64,000 bases of DNA from an uncultured Prevotella sp. (GCA_947164965.1 CAMUYR010000005.1:102919-166918), one strand, 5' to 3'. Counted from the stretch's first letter, positions 42,861 through 51,133 are shown. Numbers and translations are program-made. The notes: generated by a model not told the origin, from the letters alone.

Positions 42861-43424
42861 ATGACTACTACAGGCACACGGCATTTAAAGGACATTACAG
42901 ACAGCGAGCTTGCTACGCTTATCGAGCTATCAGGTATGTATGGCGTCAAGCAGTTCTGGAGTGAAATCAAGATAACTGAAATCGATCGCCTTATGTTCGA
43001 TAATACCATCTGTATTGACTACGAGCAGACCCGTATCAGGGACGGCGAGGTAGCCACTGCTACGATGTTTTTCAATTATAATGAACTGTCGTATCACGTC
43101 GCCCATCACTACCCTTATGAGCGAATGAGCGAAAGCCATTCCGTCTGCGAAAGAACACAGATGTTTTTATGGTTTTTAGCACAGGACTTCAATGTTCTTG
43201 AAATGCTGACACACGCACCTGTTGATCCAAAGGGCAATATTTCAAGTTATACCTGCGGATATATTGTTAGTGTCAGGCACACAGATTGGTTTGACTTTGA
43301 GCATGCCAAGTATTTTGGTCCCGATGATAAGAAAGCGGCTCAGGATTACCTTGAAAAAGAGAAGTCCGAAGGTAGAAGAAACCGTCTATATAGAATAGTC
43401 GATGAAAACATAAAAAAGGAATAG
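42861..43424 (+). CDS. Hypothetical 187-aa protein
   Basis: No export signal. A mixed alpha/beta protein with several histidines (YHVAHHYPYERM). The GGACTGAAT leader before the start gives some ribosome-binding potential. Part of the plus-strand run leading to ParA. Unknown function. Confidence 0.55.
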   Translation: MTTTGTRHLKDITDSELATLIELSGMYGVKQFWSEIKITEIDRLMFDNTICIDYEQTRIRDGEVATATMFFNYNELSYHVAHHYPYERMSESHSVCERTQMFLWFLAQDFNVLEMLTHAPVDPKGNISSYTCGYIVSVRHTDWFDFEHAKYFGPDDKKAAQDYLEKEKSEGRRNRLYRIVDENIKKE

Positions 43425-43426
43425 AG

Positions 43427-43540
43427 ATGAAGGAATACAATTATAAGAAAAACAGAAAGAGAAAGAAATGGTTCAACTGGGGTCAGATGACCGAGGAAGA
43501 GCAGAGTGACTTCCTTTTCAGGCTTTCTCACCAGAAATAA
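43427..43540 (+). CDS. 37-aa basic peptide
   Basis: ATG at 43427, two bases after the previous stop. The first half is very basic (YNYKKNRKRKKWFNW) and the second half acidic (MTEEEQSDFLF). It is probably real because of its tight placement, but no family is known. Confidence 0.4.
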   Translation: MKEYNYKKNRKRKKWFNWGQMTEEEQSDFLFRLSHQK

Positions 43541-43568
43541 ATTATTAACGTTTTAAATAGTAAGTTTT

Positions 43569-44330
43569 ATGAAACAGACGAAGATTATTTCATTTGTCAA
43601 TCACAAGGGCGGTGTTGGTAAAACCACGACGACCGCCAGTGTTGGCAGTTACTTAGCTCAGAAGGGCTATCATGTCTTACTTGCCGACCTGGATGCCCAG
43701 GCCAATCTCACCCTGAGTCTCTTGAAACATCCTACGGATGAAACCATCTACGATGCCCTTACCGGTAAAGGTGAACTTCCTATCATCTCCATCACGGAGA
43801 ATCTATCACTTATTCCAGCCTCTGAGATGCTGGCCATGGTGGATATAGAGTTGGCAGGAGCCATCAGCAGAGAGAAGATTTTGGACGGTCTATTGAAACC
43901 GATCAAGTATAACTATGATTTCATTCTACTTGACTGTCCCCCTTCCCTGGGTCTTATTACCCTGAATGCCATCACTGCCTGTACTGATGTCATTGTGCCG
44001 TTGATTGCCGAAGTGTTGCCGTTCAACGGTTTGAAGATGATTAACAATTTCGTTAATCTCATCCATAACCGGCTCAATAATGCCGCACATATCAGTGGTA
44101 TTCTCATTACCCGTTGGGAGAGTACCAACCTCAGTAAGACTATTGAGTCCGATTTACGTAAGACTGTCGGAAATCTGGTTTTTGCGACTAAGATTCGTAA
44201 GAACGTCAGCGTCGCCGAGGCACCTCTGGAGCACAGGAACATTGTCGAGTATGCGCCTAAGAGTAATGGTGCTGCAGACTATCGCGCCTTTACGGAAGAG
44301 CTGTTACAGAAGTTAGGTTATAATGGATAG
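43569..44330 (+). CDS. parA: ParA-family partition ATPase
   Basis: 253 aa. Deviant Walker A KGGVGKTTTTASVG at residues 13-26 and Walker B FILLDCPPSLG. ParA ATPases form gradients on the nucleoid that pull plasmid or ICE DNA apart at division. Its partner should be the ribbon-helix-helix protein at 44712. The presence of a partition cassette suggests a stage as a replicating circular molecule. Confidence 0.92.
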   Translation: MKQTKIISFVNHKGGVGKTTTTASVGSYLAQKGYHVLLADLDAQANLTLSLLKHPTDETIYDALTGKGELPIISITENLSLIPASEMLAMVDIELAGAISREKILDGLLKPIKYNYDFILLDCPPSLGLITLNAITACTDVIVPLIAEVLPFNGLKMINNFVNLIHNRLNNAAHISGILITRWESTNLSKTIESDLRKTVGNLVFATKIRKNVSVAEAPLEHRNIVEYAPKSNGAADYRAFTEELLQKLGYNG

Positions 44331-44640
44331 AGCTATGGACTTGTATATTTACGTCGTTATCATTCTTATTGCGATTATTGCTATTTGTGTCTGGATTATC
44401 CGGTCTGAATGGTTTTCATCAGACAACTATTCCACCTTTGCTTCAGCAGTGATATTTGTCTGTGTTATCGGTTTGTTTATTCTTTCCGTTGATTATTTCA
44501 TACGTGAAGCGGACGTTGACAGATCCTATGTCACGGACAACAACGGTCAGCGTTATGAAGTGATAGAAATTGAAGGTTTCCCGTATTTAAAGGGGCGCTT
44601 TGGATCCATTTCCCCCTATATTCAACAGCAAAAGGAGTAA
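44323..44640 (+). CDS. Small two-helix membrane protein
   Basis: 105 aa. Start overlaps the ParA stop by eight bases. Two membrane helices (about residues 7-26 and 40-60) precede a short exposed tail (YVTDNNGQRYEVIEIEG). Role unknown; it lies between parA and the putative centromere-binding gene. Confidence 0.6.
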   Translation: MDRAMDLYIYVVIILIAIIAICVWIIRSEWFSSDNYSTFASAVIFVCVIGLFILSVDYFIREADVDRSYVTDNNGQRYEVIEIEGFPYLKGRFGSISPYIQQQKE

Positions 44641-44649
44641 TTTTTCAAT

Positions 44650-44688
44650 AAATATTTCCGTATTTCAGAAAATATTGATATCTTTGCA
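44650..44688 (+). promoter_or_regulatory. TATTTCCGTA-type operator/promoter, copy 2
   Basis: AATATTTCCGTATTTCAG then AAAATATTGATATCTTTGCA, with -7 box TATCTTTG. It drives the ribbon-helix-helix gene, whose product may bind it. Same sequence as at 39658 apart from one base. Confidence 0.65.
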
Positions 44689-44711
44689 GTCAAATTTAAA
44701 TATGATCAGTT

Positions 44712-45056
44712 ATGGCAAAAAAGAATTTCGATACCAGCGACTTGCTGGAAGGTCTCACTGGAGGTACACAGGCTCCCGTAGCAGAGGAAAATGTTTCCCC
44801 GGCAGCTTCCCCGACAAGAGGAACTTCCCGTCGTGGCCGTAAGCCGATGGGAGTCGAGGAAGAGCGTATTTCTTCCATTGTCAAGTGTGAGCTTTATAAC
44901 AAGTGTAAGGCTATTGCCAATATCGAGAACATTCCCATCAAGGATGTTATCAATAAGGCGTTGGAACTTGTTGTAGCTGCCTACGAAGATAAGCATGGCC
45001 CTATCAAGGTCAAGCGTAGCCGCAAGCCAGGCGACATCAACGAGATCTTTGACTAA
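44712..45056 (+). CDS. Ribbon-helix-helix-like partition/DNA-binding protein
   Basis: 114 aa. The N-terminal ~45 residues are disordered and contain an arginine block (RGTSRRGRKPMGVEEE). The C-terminal part has a strand-helix-helix pattern (ISSIVKCELYNKCKAIANIE, PIKDVINKALELVVAAYED) as in RHH proteins. Small RHH proteins commonly serve as ParB-like partners of ParA. Likely binds the operators at 39658, 44650 and 59496; that is inference. Confidence 0.7.
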   Translation: MAKKNFDTSDLLEGLTGGTQAPVAEENVSPAASPTRGTSRRGRKPMGVEEERISSIVKCELYNKCKAIANIENIPIKDVINKALELVVAAYEDKHGPIKVKRSRKPGDINEIFD

Positions 45057-45061
45057 AGTGT

Positions 45062-45298
45062 ATGATTGACGAGCACTGTGGCTATCATCATAATGGCTAT
45101 TGTCTGAAAGGCCTGTCTGGTACTCCTTGTGAGTTACGGGGATGTGTTGCCCATACTACAGATGATGTAGGTTATTTAAAACCGCAATCTTCTGACGAGC
45201 TGACCAGGATCAATGAGAAATTAGAAAGAAAGGTTCTTGATGCTCTGGTTATCCCTGATGTTCCGCTTAATATAATAACAAGCCCCTGCCAGTCTTGA
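45062..45298 (+). CDS. Small cysteine/histidine-rich hypothetical protein
   Basis: 78 aa. A start with CGYHHNGYCLKG ... CELRGCV forms a possible metal-binding cluster. Follows the RHH gene by five bases. Ends in the terminator at 45283. Unknown function. Confidence 0.5.
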   Translation: MIDEHCGYHHNGYCLKGLSGTPCELRGCVAHTTDDVGYLKPQSSDELTRINEKLERKVLDALVIPDVPLNIITSPCQS

Positions 45299-45308
45299 CA
45301 GGGGTTTA
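45283..45308 (+). terminator. Rho-independent terminator of the plus-strand operon
   Basis: CCCCTG (45283-45288) pairs with CAGGGG (45299-45304), followed by TTTATTATTT. It separates the convergent groups. Confidence 0.8.
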
Positions 45309-45328
45309 TTATTTGCTGTGTATGGTCT

Positions 45329-45583
45329 TTACGAACTCTTGTTCATCGTACTGGTGTATTTCATCCAGTTGTCGATGGAGAGTTGGTCGCGGATAATGGC
45401 CAGACAGTCGTTATGTCCGAAGGCATAACCGGCGACAAACACGTCATGCAGCAGCCCTTCGACCTTTGTTCCTGTGAAGTCCATGCCGTTTTCCTTCATC
45501 TGATCGCAGAACTCCTGCCAGGCGTTTTCTATCAGCTTACCAGCCGTCTCAGCATCCGGTAAGTATATTTTCTTCTCATCCAT
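45329..45583 (-). CDS. Small 84-aa hypothetical protein
   Basis: Acidic helical protein (AETAGKLIENAWQEFCDQM) without signal. Last gene of the long minus-strand accessory run. Unknown family. Confidence 0.5.
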   Translation of the reverse strand: MDEKKIYLPDAETAGKLIENAWQEFCDQMKENGMDFTGTKVEGLLHDVFVAGYAFGHNDCLAIIRDQLSIDNWMKYTSTMNKSS

Positions 45584-45589
45584 ATTCTC

Positions 45590-46009
45590 TTAGCTGTTAT
45601 CTCTTATCATTATCTTCAGTTTCTCTTCCCAGTCTGACGAGCAGTTGTCATACTGTATATATCCGATGCAGTAGTCATATTGTTCTGTAATATGACGGAA
45701 GTAGTCTTCCTTGGTGTTTCCGTCGTACTGTGAGCAGATGATACACCGAGGTCTTTCCTGTGGCGGTATCTCTTCTATTTCTTCCAGGATATTGCGTGCC
45801 ATGTCCGGCTGGATGTCATACGGTCTGTTCTCATAGTAAGGAAGGCTGTTGTCGAGGATAACAACGTCAAATTCCCCTTTGTAGGCCTTACGCAGTCCGG
45901 AGCTGTAAGATGCCGCCGTCGTGACATCCGCATTGGGGAAGTTCTCTTTCAGGAAACGCTCGATATCTTTGCGTTTCAGTTCACTGTCTTCAATAATCAG
46001 GATCTTCAT
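45590..46009 (-). CDS. Stand-alone receiver-like domain protein
   Basis: 139 aa. The receiver fold is visible: acidic pair IIEDSELK at the start, phosphoacceptor Asp53 in VVILDNSLP, and an ICSQYDG segment for the conserved Ser/Thr. The invariant lysine near the end is missing (GYIQYD instead of G-x-x-x-K-P). No output domain and no kinase nearby. It may act by protein contacts or be a degenerate receiver. Confidence 0.7.
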   Translation of the reverse strand: MKILIIEDSELKRKDIERFLKENFPNADVTTAASYSSGLRKAYKGEFDVVILDNSLPYYENRPYDIQPDMARNILEEIEEIPPQERPRCIICSQYDGNTKEDYFRHITEQYDYCIGYIQYDNCSSDWEEKLKIMIRDNS

Positions 46010-46028
46010 GTTATATTGGATTTAATTA

Positions 46029-46490
46029 TTATTGTGTCATCAGGTCTGCATTCTCGTGGATGTTTCCAGCTACTACCGACTGAACTTTTTTCCGGTGCAT
46101 CCAAGCAAAGGCTTCATAGGAGTAGTAATCCTCCTCACCCTCCATTCTGGCGTTATAATCTATATCATCCATGATGCCGAAGCAACCATTTTTCGGGTTC
46201 CAGCCTACCAGGTCATAGCTGCTGCCGTTATCCTTGAAGAGTGTATGAAGGATGTCGCCTTCAAAGATAGGCTGTGGTTCTGTGCTATTGTCATAGAAGC
46301 CGGTAAACATGCCTAATGTCTTAGGATCGATTTCCCATACCATTTTCCCAGAACGGATGAAATGTTTGATCTCTCCACCGCACAGGTCTTGATAGTAGAA
46401 GCCCTGTACCCATCCGTTTTCAGGATTTGTCTTCGGGTCATGGTGTAGCACCTTTGCCCGAAACCAGTATCTCTCTGTGATTCTATTCAT
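46029..46490 (-). CDS. YopX-family protein
   Basis: 153 aa. The YopX pattern is clear: YWFRAKV, WVQGFYYQ, MVWEIDPKTLGMFTGFYD, PQPIFEGDIL and a final VVAGNIHENADL. This family is common on phages and plasmids; biochemical role unknown. Single gene with ~60 bases on each side. Confidence 0.82.
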   Translation of the reverse strand: MNRITERYWFRAKVLHHDPKTNPENGWVQGFYYQDLCGGEIKHFIRSGKMVWEIDPKTLGMFTGFYDNSTEPQPIFEGDILHTLFKDNGSSYDLVGWNPKNGCFGIMDDIDYNARMEGEEDYYSYEAFAWMHRKKVQSVVAGNIHENADLMTQ

Positions 46491-46549
46491 AGTAAAAATA
46501 CAATTTTTGATGAAAATTATATGCTGAAAAATACAACATTTCGAGAAAA

Positions 46550-46921
46550 TTATATAGTGTAGCTTATTACCCTTACGCCCAGTCCTTTTGTCTTGGCTAT
46601 GTTTATCATACTCTTCGTGCCTTTACTCTGGCCATCCCAGAAGGCTATTAGGGCATCGGCGCTGTTTGCCATCTGAGCATTACGGATGGGACCAGCCGCC
46701 CTGCCGTGTGTATTCCAGTCAGCCGGATATTGTTCGATGGTATAACCCTTCTCACGGGCATACTGCTCACCCAAGCTGTCAGCCCCTTTGGCTGCTCCAG
46801 ACACGACAATGATACGGTGTGTAGTGGTTTTTTCTGCCAGGATGTTGTCACATTTGGCTTTCAGCAGTGAATAGTCGTTGAAGTCACGACCGCCAGCTAT
46901 GATGACGCGGAAATATTCCAT
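46550..46921 (-). CDS. DUF2493 / SLOG-type nucleotide-binding protein
   Basis: 123 aa from ATG 46921 (MEYFRVIIAGGRDFND); an upstream ATG at 46939 overlaps the previous stop and is possible. Rossmann-like motifs VIIAGGRDF, VVSGAAKGADSLGEQYA and GPIRNAQMANSADALIAFWDG define the SLOG/YspA-like group, which binds nucleotides or their derivatives. Often found with defence or mobile DNA. Substrate unknown. Confidence 0.82.
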   Translation of the reverse strand: MEYFRVIIAGGRDFNDYSLLKAKCDNILAEKTTTHRIIVVSGAAKGADSLGEQYAREKGYTIEQYPADWNTHGRAAGPIRNAQMANSADALIAFWDGQSKGTKSMINIAKTKGLGVRVISYTI

Positions 46922-46932
46922 ACCAGATCTCT

Positions 46933-47250
46933 TTACCATTTTACATGATATTGCTCCCATAAGGCTTCCCTGACCAGGTCAGCCGTTTTCTTGCCGCAAT
47001 TCCGGTATTTCTTAAAGTTGTTGTAGCCAACGTCCATAAGCTGCTGAATATTTTTGATGTCAGCACCCCAGCAGCCGTTCAAGTATCTTCTTTGTAGCCC
47101 ACCTTGGGCTATTATCAGGGAATCTACAGGTGTATATGCCAGCTCATTATTCTCTTTGCAGAACTCCTCCAAAGAGACAATGATTTCCCTGGCTTCAACT
47201 ATGATTTCCTGTAGTCGTCCGAGTTTCTGATTAACTTCTTCCTTATTCAT
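46933..47250 (-). CDS. RNA polymerase alpha-CTD-like helix-hairpin-helix protein
   Basis: 105 aa. N-terminal coiled helix (about 1-35). Residues ~55-103 follow the alpha-CTD/HhH layout (LNGCWGADIKNIQQLMDVG, then FKKYRNCGKKTADLVREAL). Such stand-alone modules could bind DNA or mimic the polymerase alpha subunit. Coupled closely to the SLOG gene. Confidence 0.65.
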   Translation of the reverse strand: MNKEEVNQKLGRLQEIIVEAREIIVSLEEFCKENNELAYTPVDSLIIAQGGLQRRYLNGCWGADIKNIQQLMDVGYNNFKKYRNCGKKTADLVREALWEQYHVKW

Positions 47251-47336
47251 ATCTGATTGTTTTTAGAAAGTGGACGCTGATTCCACTGGCTCAGCGTCCG
47301 AGGCCTCGATAGACATTCTACTATAAGTAGGTGTTT

Positions 47337-47783
47337 TTAGAAGGGTAGATCATCGGTACCCTCGCCACCTGCAGGAGCCTCGAAAGGCATCTGAGGTGTA
47401 TTGTTAACATCCTCCTCAGAGACAGGAGGTGGTGTACTGCTCTTCTGTTCACCGGTCTGTTCATCTCTTTTCTTGCCAACTGGTGGAAATTCCACACGGA
47501 AGGCGTTCACCACCAACTGAAGCTGTGGTTTTCCGTCCTTATCCTCGTAGATGTTATGTTTGACCAGTTCGCCAACAACTTCCAGCAGTCTGCCCTTCTT
47601 CCAGTACTGAGCCAGTTTCAGTGCTCTTGGGAAGCTGGCATAGACTTTGTACCATCGTGTCTGGGTTTCACCCTTGGAATAATAAGACTCTGCGACATTC
47701 AATGCCACATACTGTTCACCTGATGCGCCTGTTAAGATCTCGGCGTCCTTGCCACAACGGCCTAAAAAACTTCCACTAAACAT
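47337..47783 (-). CDS. ssb: Single-stranded DNA-binding protein, full form
   Basis: 148 aa. OB fold over residues 1-105 (GSFLGRCGKDAEIL, RWYKVYASFPRALKLA, YWKKGRLLEVVGEL). A disordered linker and the acidic tip DDLPF follow, typical of SSBs that recruit replication and repair proteins. It has its own promoter with TTAAATCAAG copy 4. Differs from the short SSB at 7551, which lacks the tip. Confidence 0.92.
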   Translation of the reverse strand: MFSGSFLGRCGKDAEILTGASGEQYVALNVAESYYSKGETQTRWYKVYASFPRALKLAQYWKKGRLLEVVGELVKHNIYEDKDGKPQLQLVVNAFRVEFPPVGKKRDEQTGEQKSSTPPPVSEEDVNNTPQMPFEAPAGGEGTDDLPF

Positions 47784-47848
47784 ATTCTTGTTTTTTTAAG
47801 TTATTACTCTGCGAAATTATCACTATTTATCTGACTTTCAGAATATTC

Positions 47849-47890
47849 TCAAAACTTTGTCTTGATTTAACTCATTTAAGACCGTTTTTG
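47849..47890 (-). promoter_or_regulatory. TTAAATCAAG-type element, copy 4
   Basis: 40 bases identical to copy 2 (18165-18204). It lies ~85 bases upstream of the full SSB start. The stretch also overlaps the stop codon of the 52-aa gene at 47891. Confidence 0.6.
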
Positions 47891-48049
47891 TCAAAAATTG
47901 GTTGTAAAGTTGTAGTTAAACACTGCCCAGGCTGCTGCCAGGCCTTCCAGAACCAGGATAATGTCTGAGATGAGCGGATGTTTGTCCAGCCACTTGAAAA
48001 CTGGTGCCACGAACCATAGTTCCCTGTAGATTGCATTGTTGTTATTCAT
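47891..48049 (-). CDS. 52-aa small hypothetical protein
   Basis: ATG at 48049. It has a polar, aromatic N-terminus and a hydrophobic helix (SDIILVLEGLAAAWAVF) near residues 28-45, so it may be membrane-bound. Located between the SSB promoter and the 218-aa gene. Unknown. Confidence 0.45.
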   Translation of the reverse strand: MNNNNAIYRELWFVAPVFKWLDKHPLISDIILVLEGLAAAWAVFNYNFTTNF

Positions 48050-48104
48050 ATGATGTAAGTTTTTAGTGGGAGTTGGTTAGGCTCCCGTTACCTTTAATAA
48101 TCTA

Positions 48105-48761
48105 TTATTTTTCACACTCCAGCCATATCCGAAGCTGTTCCATCAGCATTCTGGCTTCTTCTCTTGTAGGTTTTACGCCCCAGTCAAATACCTCTTTCTT
48201 TCTATTGCTGCCGTCAGCGACTCCAGCCTGATAGCCCTTGGCATATTGTTGTTCCCTGCTGGTACGTTCACGGTTTCTGGACCGATGAAGCTCTTCCGTT
48301 AGCTGTTCTATCTGCTGCTGTAGCTTTATTCTGTCAGCAGCGCTCAGTTCCTGTTGAAGTTGTTCTATTTCTTCTTTTTGGTTATAGTAGGCATTTTCAT
48401 AGTAGTTACACCTATTTTCCAGCCGTTCCATTTTCTCATATTCAGGAGATCGTTTTAATTTCTTTTTAAGTTCTCTAACCTCCTTTTCCAGTTCCTTGAT
48501 ACGTTCTGACTTCTCTGTATTAAAAATTGGCCGGTCACGGTAGATGACTCTATCCCGATAAACGATTTTCTCTTTTGTCTGAGGTTGTGAAACACCGCTT
48601 CCCATAATAATTACCCTGCCGCCCTCATTATGCATGATAGTACCCTTATTGTTTATCTGGTTGTTCTCACCGTCCAGGTGCATAATAGTTCCCTGGTTCA
48701 GCACCGTACAACCGTGTAGGGTAAGGTGCAACATCGTTCCTTTGTTGATATATTCCTGCAT
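48105..48761 (-). CDS. Coiled-coil protein with N-terminal beta-repeat segment
   Basis: 218 aa from ATG 48761 (MQEYINKGTMLHLTLHG); longer starts overlap the preceding gene. The first ~50 residues contain short beta repeats (GTMLHL, GTIMHLDGENN, KGTIMHNEGG) as in right-handed beta-helix rungs. Residues ~75-185 form a long coiled coil, and the end (EVFDWGVKPTREEARMLMEQ) is globular. Unknown role, perhaps a scaffold. Confidence 0.6.
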   Translation of the reverse strand: MQEYINKGTMLHLTLHGCTVLNQGTIMHLDGENNQINNKGTIMHNEGGRVIIMGSGVSQPQTKEKIVYRDRVIYRDRPIFNTEKSERIKELEKEVRELKKKLKRSPEYEKMERLENRCNYYENAYYNQKEEIEQLQQELSAADRIKLQQQIEQLTEELHRSRNRERTSREQQYAKGYQAGVADGSNRKKEVFDWGVKPTREEARMLMEQLRIWLECEK

Positions 48762-48771
48762 AGTGGTATAT

Positions 48772-49347
48772 TTATGCTGCCTTTTTAAAGGTATGTATTG
48801 CTGAGTAGCAGTCGCTACCATCCTCTTCAGTTATTTCCTCGTTGGTCTCGATGAAGCCTTTCTGTTCCATGAGATAGCGTAGATAGCCATGTTCGTGTTT
48901 CCAGTCGCCCCATTCGATACTGACCTCCACCTGGTTATCGTAGGTATTGATGTCACCATAGAGGTTACCTTCCTTTAGGATACTTGCCACCTCATTGTAG
49001 AGATCCTTTTTTGGAGTTTCTGTTGTCTTGGTCTCAGTGAAAATGATTTCCTTCCAGGTGTAATGGTCGCAATAATAGTATTTGCCGTCCATTTCCACCA
49101 TATCTGATACGCTGACGCTATGACCTGTAAAGTCAGCAGGCTTTTTTCCCTGGAACTTCGAGAAGATACGATCCAGCATTACCAATATGTCGCCATCCTC
49201 TATCTCGCCGGTATAAACCTTTTGATAGATATCGAGGGTCAGTTGGCTACGTAGGTTGTATTTCTCCAGCTCTTCCAGTCCGGAAAATTTGATGCCACGA
49301 GCAACCTGTGAGTCGTTCTTGATCTGATAGATATTATATTTTTTCAT
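48772..49347 (-). CDS. Hypothetical 191-aa protein
   Basis: No signal or membrane span. Mixed alpha/beta with IYQIKNDSQVARGIKF at the start, a segment shared by uncharacterised Bacteroidales mobile-element proteins. Its upstream leader (GGCGGCGCGATATAAACAG) resembles that before the 131-aa gene at 61169. Unknown function. Confidence 0.6.
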   Translation of the reverse strand: MKKYNIYQIKNDSQVARGIKFSGLEELEKYNLRSQLTLDIYQKVYTGEIEDGDILVMLDRIFSKFQGKKPADFTGHSVSVSDMVEMDGKYYYCDHYTWKEIIFTETKTTETPKKDLYNEVASILKEGNLYGDINTYDNQVEVSIEWGDWKHEHGYLRYLMEQKGFIETNEEITEEDGSDCYSAIHTFKKAA

Positions 49348-49402
49348 ATTCTTTGTGGCTGTTTATATCGCGCCGCCTCCGCTGTTTGTTTATTGTCAGA
49401 TA

Positions 49403-49543
49403 TCAGAAGCCCAGTCCTACGTTCTGTATGCCGTACATGCACTTCTCTGCCTTCTCCAGTAATGTCTTTGTACCGAAGCCCTTGTAGTAAAGCTTGTAGA
49501 TACGCTCCAGTTGAGCTGTTATCTGGTTAAATGACTTTTTCAT
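49403..49543 (-). CDS. 46-aa small hypothetical protein after leader copy 2
   Basis: ATG at 49543, preceded by AGGAGG, a Shine-Dalgarno-like site unusual here. A basic helical peptide (FNQITAQLERIYKLYYKGFG). First gene after the 371-bp repeat copy 2. Unknown. Confidence 0.5.
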   Translation of the reverse strand: MKKSFNQITAQLERIYKLYYKGFGTKTLLEKAEKCMYGIQNVGLGF

Positions 49544-49554
49544 ATTCAATCCTC

Positions 49555-49680
49555 CTATTCTTTTGTTGCGTTGTTATTGAACTTATCGGGTATCGAGAGC
49601 TGAAAGTCCTTATTTTCTTTTTTTTGGAATTTTTCATCTGTCACCACCCTTTCAAAGAACTCATCGGTACATCGTTTCAC
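49555..49680 (-). CDS. Candidate leader ORF in repeat copy 2 (GTG start)
   Basis: Same frame as at 16494, ending with NNNATKE instead of NNNSAINN: a 3-base indel keeps the frame, which hints at coding constraint. It stops 11 bases before the 46-aa gene start. GTG start is uncertain. Confidence 0.35.
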   Translation of the reverse strand: MKRCTDEFFERVVTDEKFQKKENKDFQLSIPDKFNNNATKE

Positions 49681-49940
49681 TGTTTTAGCCTTTTTTCTTG
49701 CCGGTATATCAGGGAGAGGTTCTAAAGGCTATAAGCCAAGGAATATCAAGTAAAAAATCAGGAATACCCAGATTATGTAGTAATCTGCGGAAGGCTGCCT
49801 GAGCTTTTTATGCCGATACTTTAGCCTGTTCATTGGCGACAGCCTGCCTCTCCATACCTTTGCAAGGGAAAATGGCGTGAAAAAACAGTCAACGTCGAAG
49901 AGTTTCCGTTGTTGTGGTGGCAGTATGGAAATCCGTAAGG
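49570..49940. repeat. 371-bp exact direct repeat, copy 2, with leader module
   Basis: Identical to 16512-16882. Includes leader copy 2: minus-strand -7 box near 49863-49870, then the conserved blocks and the CAGATTA/TAATCTG hairpin at 49769-49787. Precedes the minus-strand run 49543-47891. Confidence 0.9.
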
Positions 49941-50054
49941 GAAAATGCTTTTGTAAAAGCAATATCCTTACATATAGGCACTATATGTTATATAGAATGG
50001 TTATTTTATCCTAAAATTCTGCACTAAAAGATAGCTTTATAGTATTTATTTGCT

Positions 50055-50070
50055 ATCTTTGCAGAAAAAT
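50055..50070 (+). promoter_or_regulatory. Promoter of the 72-aa gene
   Basis: -7 box TATCTTTG on the plus strand, about 24 bases before the ATG at 50085. An AT-rich region lies above it as a -33 zone. The only plus-strand promoter between 45.3 and 61.8 kb. Confidence 0.6.
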
Positions 50071-50084
50071 AGGAGATCAAGCTT

Positions 50085-50303
50085 ATGGTTATCGACGGAA
50101 AACAACTCCCAAAGGTTGTGCATGTCCATTTCATCCACGGTCATGCCAACTATTATTTCGGCAGTGTGCATGCCATCTTCAAGAAGTTCAGTATTGATGA
50201 TATAGGTTGTTGCGAAGGTCATCTTCGTGCCAGTCTTTCTACCGACGGTAGCAAGTATCTGAACGACAAGGTTCTCATTATCCGTTCTCATCTTCTCCGA
50301 TGA
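50085..50303 (+). CDS. Small 72-aa HTH-like protein
   Basis: A short beta start, then YYFGSVHAIFKKFSIDDIGC, then LRASLST and KYLNDKVLIIR. This resembles small helix-turn-helix (NUMOD-like) modules of Bacteroidales mobile DNA. It is favoured over the opposite-strand frame because of the promoter before it and the hairpin after it. Likely DNA-binding; target unknown. Confidence 0.6.
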   Translation: MVIDGKQLPKVVHVHFIHGHANYYFGSVHAIFKKFSIDDIGCCEGHLRASLSTDGSKYLNDKVLIIRSHLLR

Positions 50304-50308
50304 GAACG
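50283..50308 (+). terminator. Perfect 10-bp hairpin at the end of the 72-aa gene
   Basis: CGTTCTCATC (50283-50292) pairs with GATGAGAACG (50299-50308), overlapping the stop codon, with a short TTT after it. Weak T run, so termination may be partial. Confidence 0.55.
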
Positions 50309-50311
50309 GTT

Positions 50312-51130
50312 TAAATCTATAGGGAAGAAAGCTTAAATGTGTGGGTAAGAAAGGGCTGGGTGAAGCCTCGGATAGTTGCTCATTGAGTACTGTCCGTGTG
50401 CTTCGGTGTGGGCGATAGTTCTGGAGGCTTTTTTCTGAACAATAGAGTCTAAAAGTGGCCGGATGTGCTGATGAACATACAACATCTACCGCTTTAAAGA
50501 AGAGAGTGCTCCCTACCCAAAGTAAGGAGTGTTGTTATTTCATCCCTGAATAGCTTTCTTGCCGGTGAAGCAGACTTTGTCTGCCTCAATGGGAAATGTG
50601 TATGTAATACTTGTTTTCCATAGGCAAGTGCCATTCAGAATAGGATGACATGATAACTCTCTGTCTAAAGGTAGCGAGTACCCTCAGAATAGATACGCAT
50701 GCTGTATATTCTTCAGCCATCGATAAGGTCACGCTGGTGTCGTGAGAGAAACAAGGCTCCCATGTCGTATGAAAGAATGTCAAGTGGAAGGTTCATCGTT
50801 TACGACGATGCTGTAGGATATTCAGGAGTGTTGACCATAAGGTGTCAGCCTGGTGCAAGTCCATCGAGAAAATCTGTTAGTAGCGCCGTTCATGGGGTAC
50901 ATCCTTGTTTTGATGACCACATGATTTTTTCATCAGCACACAACGTATGCCGATGAAAAACACCGTGAGGTGACAGGTTTTCTGGCATCCCTCGGTGTAA
51001 TGTGAGGCAGCGGAATAAGGATATAGTCCATAGGCTGGTTACGTTAAGACAGACTTCCTTGTGGTCTTGTGACAGACTGATGCGGTCATCGTCCTGGTAT
51101 GCTACAGATGGTGAGCCATCACCCCTTCCA
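50312..51130 (-). ncRNA. Large structured non-coding region B
   Basis: About 820 bases without a credible gene, homologous in blocks to region A. Prominent minus-strand hairpins are TTTTTCATC/GATGAAAAA (50924-50958), CACC/GGTG, AGGGT/ACCTT with TCT/AGA, and CATCGT/ACGATG (50793-50809). Base changes relative to A keep pairing on the minus strand via G-U. It lies downstream of the 158-aa gene on that strand. No known RNA family or intron signature was recognised. Confidence 0.5.
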
Positions 51131-51133
51131 TGG

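Noticed and set aside
50312..51130. Group II intron or hammerhead ribozyme in region B
   Set aside because: No domain V-like hairpin, no intron-encoded protein and no CUGAUGA...GAAA core in proper order were found.
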